Of a stretch of DNA of 64,000 nucleotides, positions 22,201 to 31,601 are shown piece after piece. The first letter of the stretch is position 1. Every line of letters starts with the position of its first letter. Position numbers and translations under genes: made by a program. The notes beneath the pieces were generated by a model. It was not told the DNA's origin. It did no database searches and saw only the letters and a program-made list of their open reading frames with translations. The DNA is from JACRDG01 sp963760985 (GTDB taxonomy: Bacteria; Desulfobacterota; Desulfomonilia; Desulfomonilales; Desulfomonilaceae): assembly GCA_963760985.1 (NCBI GenBank), contig CAVXFM010000012.1, forward strand, positions 143,758-207,757, read 5' to 3'.

Positions 22201-24727
22201 CTGTGGGAGCGATGGTCAGGTCGCCGGTCGTCTGATTGATGGAAATCCAGGAGGGTAAGTCAAGATCAAGGCCGTTCTCGTCTTGCAGGGTCAAAGTGTA
22301 GTGTGCAGGACCGTCGCCAGCCAGCTCAGTCGCGAAAGAATATGTCTGTGACGAATCTTCGTCCAAGCCTCCCAGATCGTTGTTCGGCAGTGTACCCTCG
22401 AAACCCGAGGGCGGCACGTCTTTCACCGTAAGCCATATTGCTTTGGTGGCAAGGCCGCCGTGCCCGTCATCGACGAACACGTTAAAGGGACCGTACGTTC
22501 CCACATCCGCGTTTCTCGTGGCAGGAATCTGGAGCACACCGTCTACAATAGTAATTTGAACACCATTGATATAAGGGGCAGTTTCATCCAGATAATACGT
22601 GGCACCCGGTTCGGGGTTGCTGCCATGAGCCAGGTCGACTATGGTCGCGGCTCCGGAAAGATCCACATAAAGATACCCCTGCTCCACTGCAACCGAATCC
22701 TGATACACGAAGACGGTTTTGCCGTCAGGGTCCTCCGACCCTGGAATCGGGCTGAAGACCGGCGGTTTGTTTACCACGTTCAGGGAGAAGTCTTGCGTGA
22801 CCACATCCAAAAACAGAGGGTGCAATGGGTCGGAACCCACCGCGGTGGTGGCCTTTATCGTGAAGGTCCATGGCGTGCCCACGTCGGACACCCAGCTATT
22901 GTCCACACCCGTCGCGTGGAGCGTGCCGTCCGAATCTATGATCACGCCGTTTTGCACCACGAGCGGAGCGTTCGAACCGGTCCAGTCGATGGAATACGTG
23001 ACCCGAGACGGGTCGTGGGTGCCGTCAATGGTCGTTACGTGCAGGGTCGTCTTATCCGCTGCGTCATCCTCCAGCCACGTGGAGGCAGCTCCGGAGGTGA
23101 ATTGATTGGGCGCGTTGGCCACGGAAACCAGGAATGTGTGCTGCACCACGCCACCGTGGCTGTCGTTGAATTGAACTACCAGGGGCGTGTACGTGCCGTC
23201 CGCAGTGACATCCGCGTTACCCGGCGTGGCAATGAGCTGTCCGGTGATCGGATCGACGTTCAGCCAGGACGGCAGATCGGTCACCGGATCACCGTGTTCG
23301 TCAACCCCGTAAGAGATTAACGTGTACCCTTGAAGATCTGCAGGATCCGACTCGTCGTTTGTCTGGAATTTGAATGTCTGATCGCCGGAGGACTCGGTCA
23401 TGTAGATGTGGTCGTCCGCGTTGAGCCAGGTCGGCTCGGCATTGTCCACGTACAGATGGTATGCCAGATCCGCGGATTCACCGGTGGCCTTGTACACCGC
23501 ATGAATGGTAAAGTCGTAAGGCACAGTGTCATGCCCGGTCGAATCCTGTGTCACGTCCTGATTCGTGGGATTCCAGGAGAGCACGCCGGTCGTCTCGTCA
23601 ATAATGAGCCCACTGGGGCCTCCGACCAGGCTGTACTGCATCGACGAGGCCACATTCTTCTCGTAATCCGTGTCCACATCCAGCAAGAAATGGGTATCTT
23701 CGGTGGCATGTGAGGTCGCGGACCCGTCAGCGCCTATGGTGAAATTCTCCGACGGTCCGAAAAACATCATGTGAACAGTAATTTCAGCCGAATCCGACCC
23801 GGTGCTGAACGAAGAGGAGCCCCCTTGCGTGCTCGCATCGACAGTCAGGCCTTCTTTGCCCGCGGTGGTGCCTGTTTGATCCCACGCGTAGTAACTGAAC
23901 TTGGCCACTTCACCGTCAGTGTTGTCGCCCACGTAGTGGATCAAGTCCGTGGATCGCAAGAGCAGAGCGTTTCCTTCCGAAAGAGCGCCGTGTTCCACGA
24001 AAGAGTGCCAGGAAGTGCCGTCATCCGTGCTGTATTCCCACGTGCCGGTGGCTGAGCCCGCATTTTCATACGTGAGGTCATAGATGGCTATTCCCTGGAC
24101 TGCACCGGGGTCGGGATCCGCGATGGAAGCGCCGACGATGGTGGAAACCGCAACAGGCGACGTGGTCGCGGTCTCAATGGTTTCTCCCAGGGAATGCGGA
24201 CCGCTTTCGGTCAAGGTCGGTGCGGTGTTATCCACGGTCAGTGAAAAGTACGCGGTATCCGTCTGCGGGTCCCCTGGTGCGGCATCCGGGTCGTACGAAT
24301 TCACCCGAAACGTGAAGATGCCCACATCCCCTTTGCCCGGCGTCCACGTGACCTGGCCCTCCTGCCCCGGCTGCGAATGGTCGGCATTGAACTGTATCTG
24401 ATTGTCCGGGTGAGCCGCGTTATACTGCTGCCACGAAACAAAATCCGAAGATCCAGGGGCCTTGACCTCAAGGCCATGGTTCTCGCCCACCGGGTCGCTG
24501 GGAAGGCTGTACCAAAAGTTCGCCGACCCTTCGGAGACCGCATTCACGTCAGTCTGCCACTGCGAATTTTGCTGGGCATGTCCCATATCCGCGGGTTGAG
24601 CATCGTCATGCGGTGCCGGGGGTTGCGTGATCGTAGCATCCAGGACGATGCGTTCTTCCAACTGCTCAAATACGTTGATCGGGTCTACAAAGCGGACCGA
24701 ATTATTTCTACGCCTGAACCACTGCAT
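10252..24727 (-). CDS. giant LEPR-XLL tandem-repeat surface protein (six apparent frameshifts)
   Basis: Read through its frameshifts this is one gene of about 14.5 kb and 4,800 residues. Residues ~22-31 carry LEERIVLDAT, the LEPR-XLL motif found at the N-terminus of giant exported repeat proteins. The rest is dozens of ~90-110-residue cadherin/putative-Ig repeats of the form P-WL-ID--TG-I---P-N-DVG, then --V---D--GG and V-N--P. The last ~180 residues are unlike the repeats and hold two similar motifs, HGKRLDFNAEL and DGKRLNFNYFP. GAGGTG precedes the ATG. The frame breaks near 21785, 20869, 14315, 12962, 12167 and 11805, each 1 nt and each at or near GTAC; after correction every repeat is continuous. 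As written, translation would stop soon after residue 985. It lies downstream of two HlyD-like genes on the same strand, likely its exporters. Probable role: adhesin or surface layer component. Confidence 0.85.
11941..12696 (-). repeat. intragenic repeat, copy 1
   Basis: About 755 bp of the giant gene is repeated at 13675-14430 with an offset of 1734 bp. The copies differ at only scattered positions (for example GATGGCATCC preceded by GC versus GC/A, and CTGCAGCTC versus CTGCAGCGC), far closer than the other repeat units. It encodes two to three repeat domains, including NGGRADISFDKTTGEITGW. Confidence 0.85.
13675..14430 (-). repeat. intragenic repeat, copy 2
   Basis: Near-identical partner of 11941-12696. 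Comparison of the two copies shows directly that copy 1 has an extra A at 12167 (GTAAC versus GTAC) and that copy 2 has an extra C at 14315 (GTACGTCGAG versus GTACGTGAG), which are the two frameshifts in these segments. Confidence 0.85.
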
Positions 24728-25420
24728 GACTCACCTCACGTTTGGTGACAGGTCTCTGGAAAGCAGACCTTGCCCGGGGACTTAAGGCAATTTTCGTGCC
24801 GTTGGTTCGGCGAGAAACGTCTGTGCCCTTTTCGCGGGTTATTGCAAAGCGTTGGGTCCCTCTTTCCGCGCTCATAGGAGTCCCTTTGGGTCAGCCGCAA
24901 ACGTGGCACTTGAGCGGCTTCCGCTCGTGCCTGACGATAAGCAGTGGGCTTATGCTAGGAAACCTGAGTGTTAGGCGTGTTCAGATATCACACATGCGGC
25001 AGCCTATGTGTGTAGCTTTCACACAGGGCTGTGTGCGAACCTGGGGAAGAAAAAGAGAAAAGACGATTAGGCCAGCCTGGTGGGCCACCGCCGTTCCGAA
25101 AAGTTTTGGCCTGATGGGTATTTGTTGGCGGGTACGAACCTCGTGTTGCGGTAAGCGTTCAGAGCGATCCTTTGTTGAACCTGAGAGTCTGTTGCGTAAC
25201 GCAAAGCTTTGCCGAAAACGTGGCATGATGGTGTCGTTTTCGACGGCCTTCGGCAGAGGTCCCCAGGAAAAAGCTTAGTATGTCCTTCCCTATTCCGCGG
25301 GGTAAGCCGTTACGTGCTACGGACTGATAGATCCGTCTTTTCAGCGGTGACCGGAATCCAGTCAGTTCGCGAGGTGGGATCTCATACCGGCCTGATTGTG
25401 CTCGGCCGGCCGGTTGGAAA
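24728..25420. promoter_or_regulatory. upstream region of the giant gene with two inverted repeats
   Basis: No gene in this ~690-bp stretch. Two adjacent related inverted repeats stand out: CACACAT at 24989-24995 with ATGTGTG at 25006-25012, and CACACAG at 25020-25026 with CTGTGTG at 25029-25035. They lie about 270 bp upstream of the giant gene's ATG and could be operator or RNA hairpins. No promoter is clear enough to call. Confidence 0.35.
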
Positions 25421-26876
25421 TCAGTAGTACAGGGAAAGTTCATTGAGCCTTATCCTCAGCTGCCTGGTCAGCATGAACCAGAGGCTGGCGGATTCGGTCT
25501 CAATGTGGCCTATTCCCATCATTCCCGGTCTGATCTGGGGCGGCATTTTCTCGAACGCGGCCCGCACACGAAACACCCCACCCAGATGTTCCACTGTATC
25601 GGACTTGGGCGAGATGGTCTCCACCCGGATGGGAAAAGCCTTATTCGGCCGAAAGTTGAAGAATACGCTGCCAGCTTGGCCTTTCTTCACGTACGATACA
25701 TCATCTTCCTTCACGAGGATTTCCAGGAGAAGCGTAGTCTCGGGAGCAACCTTACAGAATGGTTCGCCTGCCTTGAATCTCTTGCCAATGAGGCTTTCCA
25801 CCCGTTTTGTCAACACGACGCCGTCCACGGGGGATTGGATGTTGAGAAACTGGCTCTGCCAGCGTAAGAATTCCAGTTCTTGTTTGGCGCGGAACATCTT
25901 GATGGCCACGAGCTGGCTTTCCGCCAATTTGGCAGGATTCTCCGCAGCCTGGTTTCGCAATATCTCCATTTCAGCTTTGAGACTCTCGACTGCGCGCGTG
26001 TGCTCGCGGATCTTGAACTGAATCTCTTTTTCTTCAAGCCGTGCGACCGCCTGACCTTTCTTGACCGTCTCTCCCTCCTTGACGAACACCTTGTCAACGA
26101 TTCCTTCCATCCCCGCGTACGCGAAGGTACTCGTGGTCGGGCACCACTTCTGCATGGCCGCCTATGGTCAAGGTGATGGGCAGGAAGAACAACACCCCGA
26201 TGAACAGTACCAAGATTCCTGCAGCAGCTCGTTGCCTGAAGAGCCGAGTCTTCTTTCGGGCAGTGGCATCGGTGGAAATGGACTTGAAATACGAGTCTCG
26301 CACGCGGGCGTCTTTGTCCAAGACCCATTTTTCTGCCAAGGCTGCAGAAAAGAAGGGGACCACGTTCATGAGGGAAAAGGTTTCAACCTCGCCAGGCACG
26401 GCATCGCCATAGAATTCGAAGATGAGGTGCCCTATGACCTGCTCGTACGTGGTCAAAGGCACCATGACCAGACTGCTGCATTTGGAATATGCGACATAAT
26501 CCAGGAGCGCCTGGGCTGCTTCTTCAGGAATCCCTTCCGGCTTTGTCGTACCCGGGAAAAGAATGAGTCCTCGTTGCACGGGCTTCAGAAGGCCGGACAA
26601 CGCATCGACACGCTGGACAAAGTCGGACTTCTGTTCGAGTCTTGGCTGGTTCGAGGCAGCAACCAGGCGCGACTCGCCCTGAAAATGGACGATGAGCAAT
26701 GCCCGATCGAACGGAAGCAGCGTCCGGGTGTCGTTGACCAGCACGAACTCGACTTCATCGAGACTCTTGGAGCGTATGGCATTCTTGGCCAGCTCGAAAC
26801 CGGTCGCCAGGGCCCTGCGGCGCTGGTCCTGCGGGCTTGCCGCATCCTCACGAACTGCCTGGTCGGATGGAGCCAT
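25421..26876 (-). CDS. GAF-TM-HlyD membrane fusion protein (one frameshift)
   Basis: The first ~200 residues form a GAF-like sensor domain (LPFDRALLIVHFQGES, CSSLVMVPLTTYEQVIGHL). A single membrane helix follows (AAAGILVLFIGVLFFLPITL), then a HlyD/biotinyl-lipoyl adaptor domain with GMEGIVDKVFVKEGETVKKG, a coiled coil, and a beta-barrel ending PQIRPGMMGIGHIE. The frame breaks near 26126: GAAGGTACTC where GAAGTACTC would read on as EYFAYAGMEG, another 1-nt insertion touching GTAC. I choose the ATG at 26876 because GGGAGAGG lies 8 nt upstream; an open frame extends to 26963. It would link inner membrane and periplasm in an export complex. It sits between the M50-HlyD gene and the giant protein on the same strand, suggesting one export system. 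Confidence 0.85.
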
Positions 26877-27028
26877 AAATTGAGCCTCTCCCATTTTGGT
26901 GTAAGGGCCTGGTGGTTCACGAGGCCGTATCGGTGCGAATCGGTATAAGCCATCTCCGTGCATGAAGCCAAGCCGCGAGAGCGAATTCCGCGTATTTCGT
27001 CATGCGTGGACACCACGGATCGTATGCA

Positions 27029-29200
27029 TCAGAAGATTACTTCGCGGCGGAACGTGCGGTACAGGTTCTCGACAAATCGTTGCAGGATGCTTCGGGGCAC
27101 TTGTCTGACTACCAGTTTTCCCGTCAGCCCTAGAGGCAATCCTGCATCGTTGCGAAAATCCATCTTGCACAGATAATACGGCTCCAGGGGGGCATCCCTC
27201 GATTCCTGTGATTTTGCGTGTGTCGGGATGATCCCTCCGAAGCGACTGGAGAGGGGCGAGCCTTCCAGGTCTTCTGTCTTAAAGTTGCTGATTTCTCTCA
27301 CCTTTAGCGACACGGTCTTCCCGCCATCCACGGGAAACCAGGCCTGCACCGTAGCACCGGGCTGAACTCTTGACGCGTCCTCTTCGGGCACCAGCCCTAC
27401 TACCTCACAGTTTTTCTGGTTGGCCAATTCTCCGGCCACGATCCCTCGGCCTAGCTGCGCTCCCTTTTGCAGCGTCGGAAGAAGTGCCGTGATAACGCCA
27501 GCAAAAGGGGCTCTCCACTCGCAATGGGCTATATCCTCCAGGGTATGACGCACCGCGTCTTCGGCCTGGGATAGTTCAATGAGTTTGGTTTGAATTTTCT
27601 CACGATCTTTGTCACTGTTTTCTGCGATCTGGATTTCCTTTTTCTTGAGCCTCACATCGGTTTGTCTCTCTTTGAGGAGATAGGTCAGGGGAGTCGGGTC
27701 CAACCGCATGAGCAGATCTCCCTTGTTCACCCGGTCTCCCTGCCTCACCGGTACCTCTGCCACAGGAGCGTCCGCGGGAACGGTAATCTGGCGTATCTCG
27801 GACGAGCCCACGTAACAGGGGTAGAGCGAGTTGCTTGCCCAGGGCCGGGTCACAAGGAAGGCCACCACTCCGACCATGAGCAAGAGAATCGCAGTGCCTT
27901 TGGGTTTCCAGCGCATGTCCTGACTTCGTTTCAGAAGCCCCTTGATCGAACGCGACACCGGCCGCCCCACAAACACGAGGAACCACGTGGCGCCCAGCAG
28001 AAAGCCAATGGTCTTGTCAAATCGGTAATAGATGCGTCCGACGATGGCATAGTACAACCAGACACGATAGGCAAGTGACAAGATGCCGTACGTGACAAAA
28101 ATGGCCCGGTCTCGCGGTCCTGCCTGTGCAGGAACGACCGATTCGATGCCCAGGACTCGATTGAGAAACAGATACCGAATGTACCCGAAGGCTTTTGTCT
28201 GAAGGTTGGGAATTCCGAGAATGTCTGTGAGCACGAAATACCCGTCAAATTTCAGCAAAGGGTTCCCATTGAACAGCACGGAGGATACCAGGGACACGGC
28301 CATAAGATAGAACGCGAGAGAATTGACTATGCCCTGCCTGGTGAAAAACCATATATAAATGGCAATAACCGCAATGGACGCCTCTGACAACACCCCGGCA
28401 GCAGCGATGACGAGTCTTTGTCGGCGATCCGCCAGCTGCCAAGCTGCAGTGGTGTTACAGTACAGGCAAGGAAAGAAAATCAGGAATGCAAAACCCATTT
28501 CCGGTACGCGAAGCCCGAAACTCTTGGCTGTGTACACGTGAGAAAACTCGTGAACCAGCTTGACCCCCGCGATGGCTACCCAGAGAATGAGAAGGTTTTC
28601 CAGGTTGAAAAAGTAGAGATAGGGGGCCTTTAAACGGTGCAGGCCTTCAATGAGCAGGTAAATCGCAGGGGGCACCAACAGCAGGAGAATCAACGCGGTA
28701 ACCCGGTTCACCAAAAGCCGCCACAGATGGACCGTTCGATCGAGAAAGCGGTCGGGGTTTAGCAAAGGCACGTAGCAATAGTAGAGTTTGGAGAGGGATC
28801 GTTTCTTGGCCTCTTGATCGTAAGATTTCTTGAGTGCCAGCTGTCCGGTTGACGTTCCGTATCCGGTTCCGAGGACTAACCCGGCCCGCGTGAATTGCTC
28901 GAGCAGTCGCGCGGCGTGATCCTCGGCAAGAAACCGTCCCCTCAGCTTCAACTTGTCCAGTGCCTTCTTGACGGAAAGTTTGCCGTCGAGAATGGTCAGA
29001 AAATCGTATTCGTAAGGAGAGATGCGGAAAAACTTGTTCGCTACGGGGTCTTCAAGGACGATGGACCCTCCGCCCATTTTGGGATCATAGAAATGGGTGA
29101 CAATGTCCGGCCTGAATCGAGGGTTGATTTCTCTCATACTCATAGATCGATAATGTGAGACTGATTTCGCAAGGTATACGGACCTCCTCGATTCCTGCAA
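27029..29200 (-). CDS. PqqD-like / M50 metalloprotease / HlyD fusion protein
   Basis: A 723-residue polytopic protein. Residues ~35-110 resemble a PqqD-like winged helix. Residues ~160-450 are a membrane-embedded M50 (site-2-protease) domain with an intact zinc site: HEFSH at 217-221 and NPLLKFDGYF around 313-322, which supplies the third ligand aspartate. Residues ~470-700 form a HlyD-type periplasmic adaptor (VPVRQGDRVNKGDLLMRLD, coiled coil, WRAPFAGVIT). Such fusions occur in export loci of peptides and large proteins; whether the protease acts on a substrate here is unknown. The frame opens at TTG 29200; ATGs at 29143 and 29137 (MSMREINP) are alternatives, none with a clear ribosome binding site. 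First gene of the presumed export operon. Confidence 0.88.
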   Translation of the reverse strand: MQESRRSVYLAKSVSHYRSMSMREINPRFRPDIVTHFYDPKMGGGSIVLEDPVANKFFRISPYEYDFLTILDGKLSVKKALDKLKLRGRFLAEDHAARLLEQFTRAGLVLGTGYGTSTGQLALKKSYDQEAKKRSLSKLYYCYVPLLNPDRFLDRTVHLWRLLVNRVTALILLLLVPPAIYLLIEGLHRLKAPYLYFFNLENLLILWVAIAGVKLVHEFSHVYTAKSFGLRVPEMGFAFLIFFPCLYCNTTAAWQLADRRQRLVIAAAGVLSEASIAVIAIYIWFFTRQGIVNSLAFYLMAVSLVSSVLFNGNPLLKFDGYFVLTDILGIPNLQTKAFGYIRYLFLNRVLGIESVVPAQAGPRDRAIFVTYGILSLAYRVWLYYAIVGRIYYRFDKTIGFLLGATWFLVFVGRPVSRSIKGLLKRSQDMRWKPKGTAILLLMVGVVAFLVTRPWASNSLYPCYVGSSEIRQITVPADAPVAEVPVRQGDRVNKGDLLMRLDPTPLTYLLKERQTDVRLKKKEIQIAENSDKDREKIQTKLIELSQAEDAVRHTLEDIAHCEWRAPFAGVITALLPTLQKGAQLGRGIVAGELANQKNCEVVGLVPEEDASRVQPGATVQAWFPVDGGKTVSLKVREISNFKTEDLEGSPLSSRFGGIIPTHAKSQESRDAPLEPYYLCKMDFRNDAGLPLGLTGKLVVRQVPRSILQRFVENLYRTFRREVIF

Positions 29201-29634
29201 CAGAAGGCCAAAGAGTCACTGTTCCTGGCAAGCGCCAAAGGGCCGGGCTCATCTTCACGGCAGACACCACTCATCAGGCCAGTTTCGCATTTATGCTCTC
29301 AGCATGCGGGTGAAAGCGATGGTATCAGATTTGTTGGGCCCCTTCAAGGACCTTGCTGATCTACAATCCACGACCGGATTTTCTGACCGATGGGTTGATG
29401 TCTCCTGGGACCGGAAGAATCCCCTTCGTGAAGTCCTCCACTTGTCTGAAGAAGGCTTCGTCGCAGAGTTCAGTTTCAAGGCCAGGATCATGATGTGCCG
29501 GCATGCGGCGTTTCATCGAGGTAGGACGGCCGGTGAACGGGTACCATCAATTTCCTCTGACCGAAAACTCTTCCTGTTTTTCAGGGATTATGGTATGGGC
29601 GGGCGTAGATTGGTTGTGAAAGGGTACCTGAGCC
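29201..29634. promoter_or_regulatory. divergent intergenic region
   Basis: About 430 bp between the divergent M50-HlyD gene and the K+ channel gene. Promoters for both directions must be here, but none is distinct by eye. A frame on the plus strand (from 29304) is open but shows no family features. Confidence 0.4.
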
Positions 29635-30345
29635 GTGAGCATTCGTCACCGAATCCTGCAAGAAAGATCAGCCTTGGTGCTCGTGTTGTTCCTCGCGCTT
29701 CTGCTGCTCGACCCACTGATACCCGACGTTCTCACCAATTTCTCGTTCGCGGCAATCGGTGTAGCCGCTGCCTGGCTTCTCAGCGAGAAGAAAAGTCTTT
29801 CCCGAAAAGTGATCGTTCTGTCCTCATCCGTGGTAGTGCTTGCCATAGCCTTGGGGAAACTGCTTCCCGAAGCCATGGTCGGACCCGCTCGCGTGCGAAT
29901 CGGCCTGACGCTCCTGACCTTCACTCTTATCCTCTACGGTTCCTGCGGAGGTTTGATGCTCGCGGCGATGCTCAAGGCGCGGGAGGTCACCCATCAGCTA
30001 ATCATTTCGGCAGTAAGCCTTTACATAATCCTGGGGATGTTTTACGCTCATATTTACACCATACTCGACTGGTTCCATCCGGGATCGTTCGCCTTGCAGC
30101 TTCTCGAGCGAGAATCGGCATCGCATTTCGTGTATTTTAGTTTCGTCACGCTCGCTACCCTGGGATATGGCGACATCACACCAAAAACAGAGTTCGCCCA
30201 GAGGTTAGCCATCACTGAAGCAATCATGGGACAATTCTACGGATCGCTTGTGGTAGCTTATCTCTTGAGTGTGTACATCGGCCACCGGGTTGGGGCTCGC
30301 GACTCCGGATTAAACCGGAACACACATTCAGGCAAACCGGCTTAG
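29635..30345 (+). CDS. two-pore-domain-type K+ channel family protein
   Basis: A 236-residue integral membrane protein with about six hydrophobic segments. The selectivity filter TLATLGYGDITP lies near residue 178, preceded by the pore helix HFVYFSFVT, and a final membrane helix (IMGQFYGSLVVAYLLSVYIG) follows. This is the Ion_trans_2 pore type, which conducts K+ passively. It has no C-terminal RCK domain. The start is GTG at 29635. The Na+/H+ antiporter gene follows after 38 bp, so the two are probably co-transcribed for ion and pH homeostasis. Confidence 0.88.
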   Translation: MSIRHRILQERSALVLVLFLALLLLDPLIPDVLTNFSFAAIGVAAAWLLSEKKSLSRKVIVLSSSVVVLAIALGKLLPEAMVGPARVRIGLTLLTFTLILYGSCGGLMLAAMLKAREVTHQLIISAVSLYIILGMFYAHIYTILDWFHPGSFALQLLERESASHFVYFSFVTLATLGYGDITPKTEFAQRLAITEAIMGQFYGSLVVAYLLSVYIGHRVGARDSGLNRNTHSGKPA

Positions 30346-30383
30346 ACCTGTGACACGAGACCGGGGGCAAACGGGAATACCGC

Positions 30384-31601
30384 ATGAGTGATTATCCGGT
30401 CATCATTTTTGCCGCTTTGTTGATCTTTCTCTATGGACTCGTTTCCCGTGTGGCCGAGAAGTCCCCGATTACTGCGCCAATGGTTTTCGCGGGCATTGGA
30501 ATTTTGGCCGGCCCCACAGGGCTGAATCTGTTGCAAGTCACGCCCGGGGCTACGGTCGTAAAGTTAATTGCGGAAATCACCCTGGTGATGATCTTGTTCG
30601 TGGACGCGTCAACGGTGAATCTGAGAACCCTGAGGATGCAGCGCGACATACCGATCCGGTTGCTGGCCATAGGACTTCCCTTGACGATGGTGCTGGGTTT
30701 TGTTGCCGCAGTCGTGATGGTCAACCCTCAGAACCTGTGGCTTGCCGCTCTCGTAGCTCTTATCCTTTCTCCGACCGATGCTGCCCTCGGCCAGGCGGTG
30801 GTGAGCAGCGAACGGCTCCCGGAAAGAATGCGGCAGGCTATCAACGTGGAGAGCGGGCTCAATGACGGCATCGCATTAGCGCCGATCCTGATGTGCCTCG
30901 CTGCCCTTTCTGGAGGAGAACGCTCAGGGCATGACTCCGGTTCATGGCTTCTCTTTGTGGTAAAGCAGCTCTCGTTCGGCCCGATCGCAGGGGTCCTCGT
31001 GGGCTGGTGCGGAGGAAGGTTAGTAGAGGCTGCATCGCAACGAGGCTGGATGCAGCCGACGTTCCAGCGCCTGGTAGCTGGGTCTCTCGCGGTGCTCGTG
31101 TACGCTGCTGCCGAACAGTTTCACGGAAACGGTTTCATCGCGGCCTATTGTGCAGGCCTGTTTCTCGGCACTCAGACACGCCAAGTGCGTGAGCGCATCC
31201 ATGAGTTCGGTGAGGCTGAAGGTCAGCAGATGTCTCTCTTTGTGTTCCTGCTTTTTGGTCTTGCCATGGTTCCCGCGACGGTTGTGTACTGGGACATCCA
31301 GGCTTTATGCTATGCCGTTTTGAGCCTCACCGTTATCCGTATGATTCCCGTGGCGTTAAGCCTTAGCGGGGCAGACCTTGAGAAACAGGCCATTTGGATG
31401 ATCGCGTGGTTTGGCCCGCGCGGCATTGCGTCCGTCTTGTATGCGCTCATGGCCATAGGCCAAATGGGGATCACCGGGTACGAAAGAGAATTCGCGGTGA
31501 TCACCCTGACCGTACTACTGAGTATCTTCCTGCACGGAGTATCGGCCGTTCCTCTTACCCTCTTTTACTCTCGCTCCCGTTTAAGCCGGACTCAAAGCTA
31601 A
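30384..31601 (+). CDS. CPA1-type Na+(K+)/H+ antiporter
   Basis: A 405-residue protein with about 12 membrane segments, matching the sodium/hydrogen exchanger family. Signature segments are LVMILFVDAST, LSPTDAALGQAVV and VESGLNDGIALAP; the last carries the Asn-Asp pair of the ion-binding site in this superfamily. WFGPRGIASVLYAL near the C-terminus is also conserved. It exchanges cytoplasmic Na+ or K+ for protons. It has no cytoplasmic regulatory tail. Its stop codon overlaps that of the convergent RND gene by 4 bp. Confidence 0.92.
   Translation: MSDYPVIIFAALLIFLYGLVSRVAEKSPITAPMVFAGIGILAGPTGLNLLQVTPGATVVKLIAEITLVMILFVDASTVNLRTLRMQRDIPIRLLAIGLPLTMVLGFVAAVVMVNPQNLWLAALVALILSPTDAALGQAVVSSERLPERMRQAINVESGLNDGIALAPILMCLAALSGGERSGHDSGSWLLFVVKQLSFGPIAGVLVGWCGGRLVEAASQRGWMQPTFQRLVAGSLAVLVYAAAEQFHGNGFIAAYCAGLFLGTQTRQVRERIHEFGEAEGQQMSLFVFLLFGLAMVPATVVYWDIQALCYAVLSLTVIRMIPVALSLSGADLEKQAIWMIAWFGPRGIASVLYALMAIGQMGITGYEREFAVITLTVLLSIFLHGVSAVPLTLFYSRSRLSRTQS

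Noticed and set aside
10252..24727. Programmed frameshifting or phase variation of the giant gene
   Set aside because: The six shifts share no slippery heptamer and no long homopolymer or simple repeat; five are insertions and one is a deletion, and two are contradicted by the near-identical paralogous copy.
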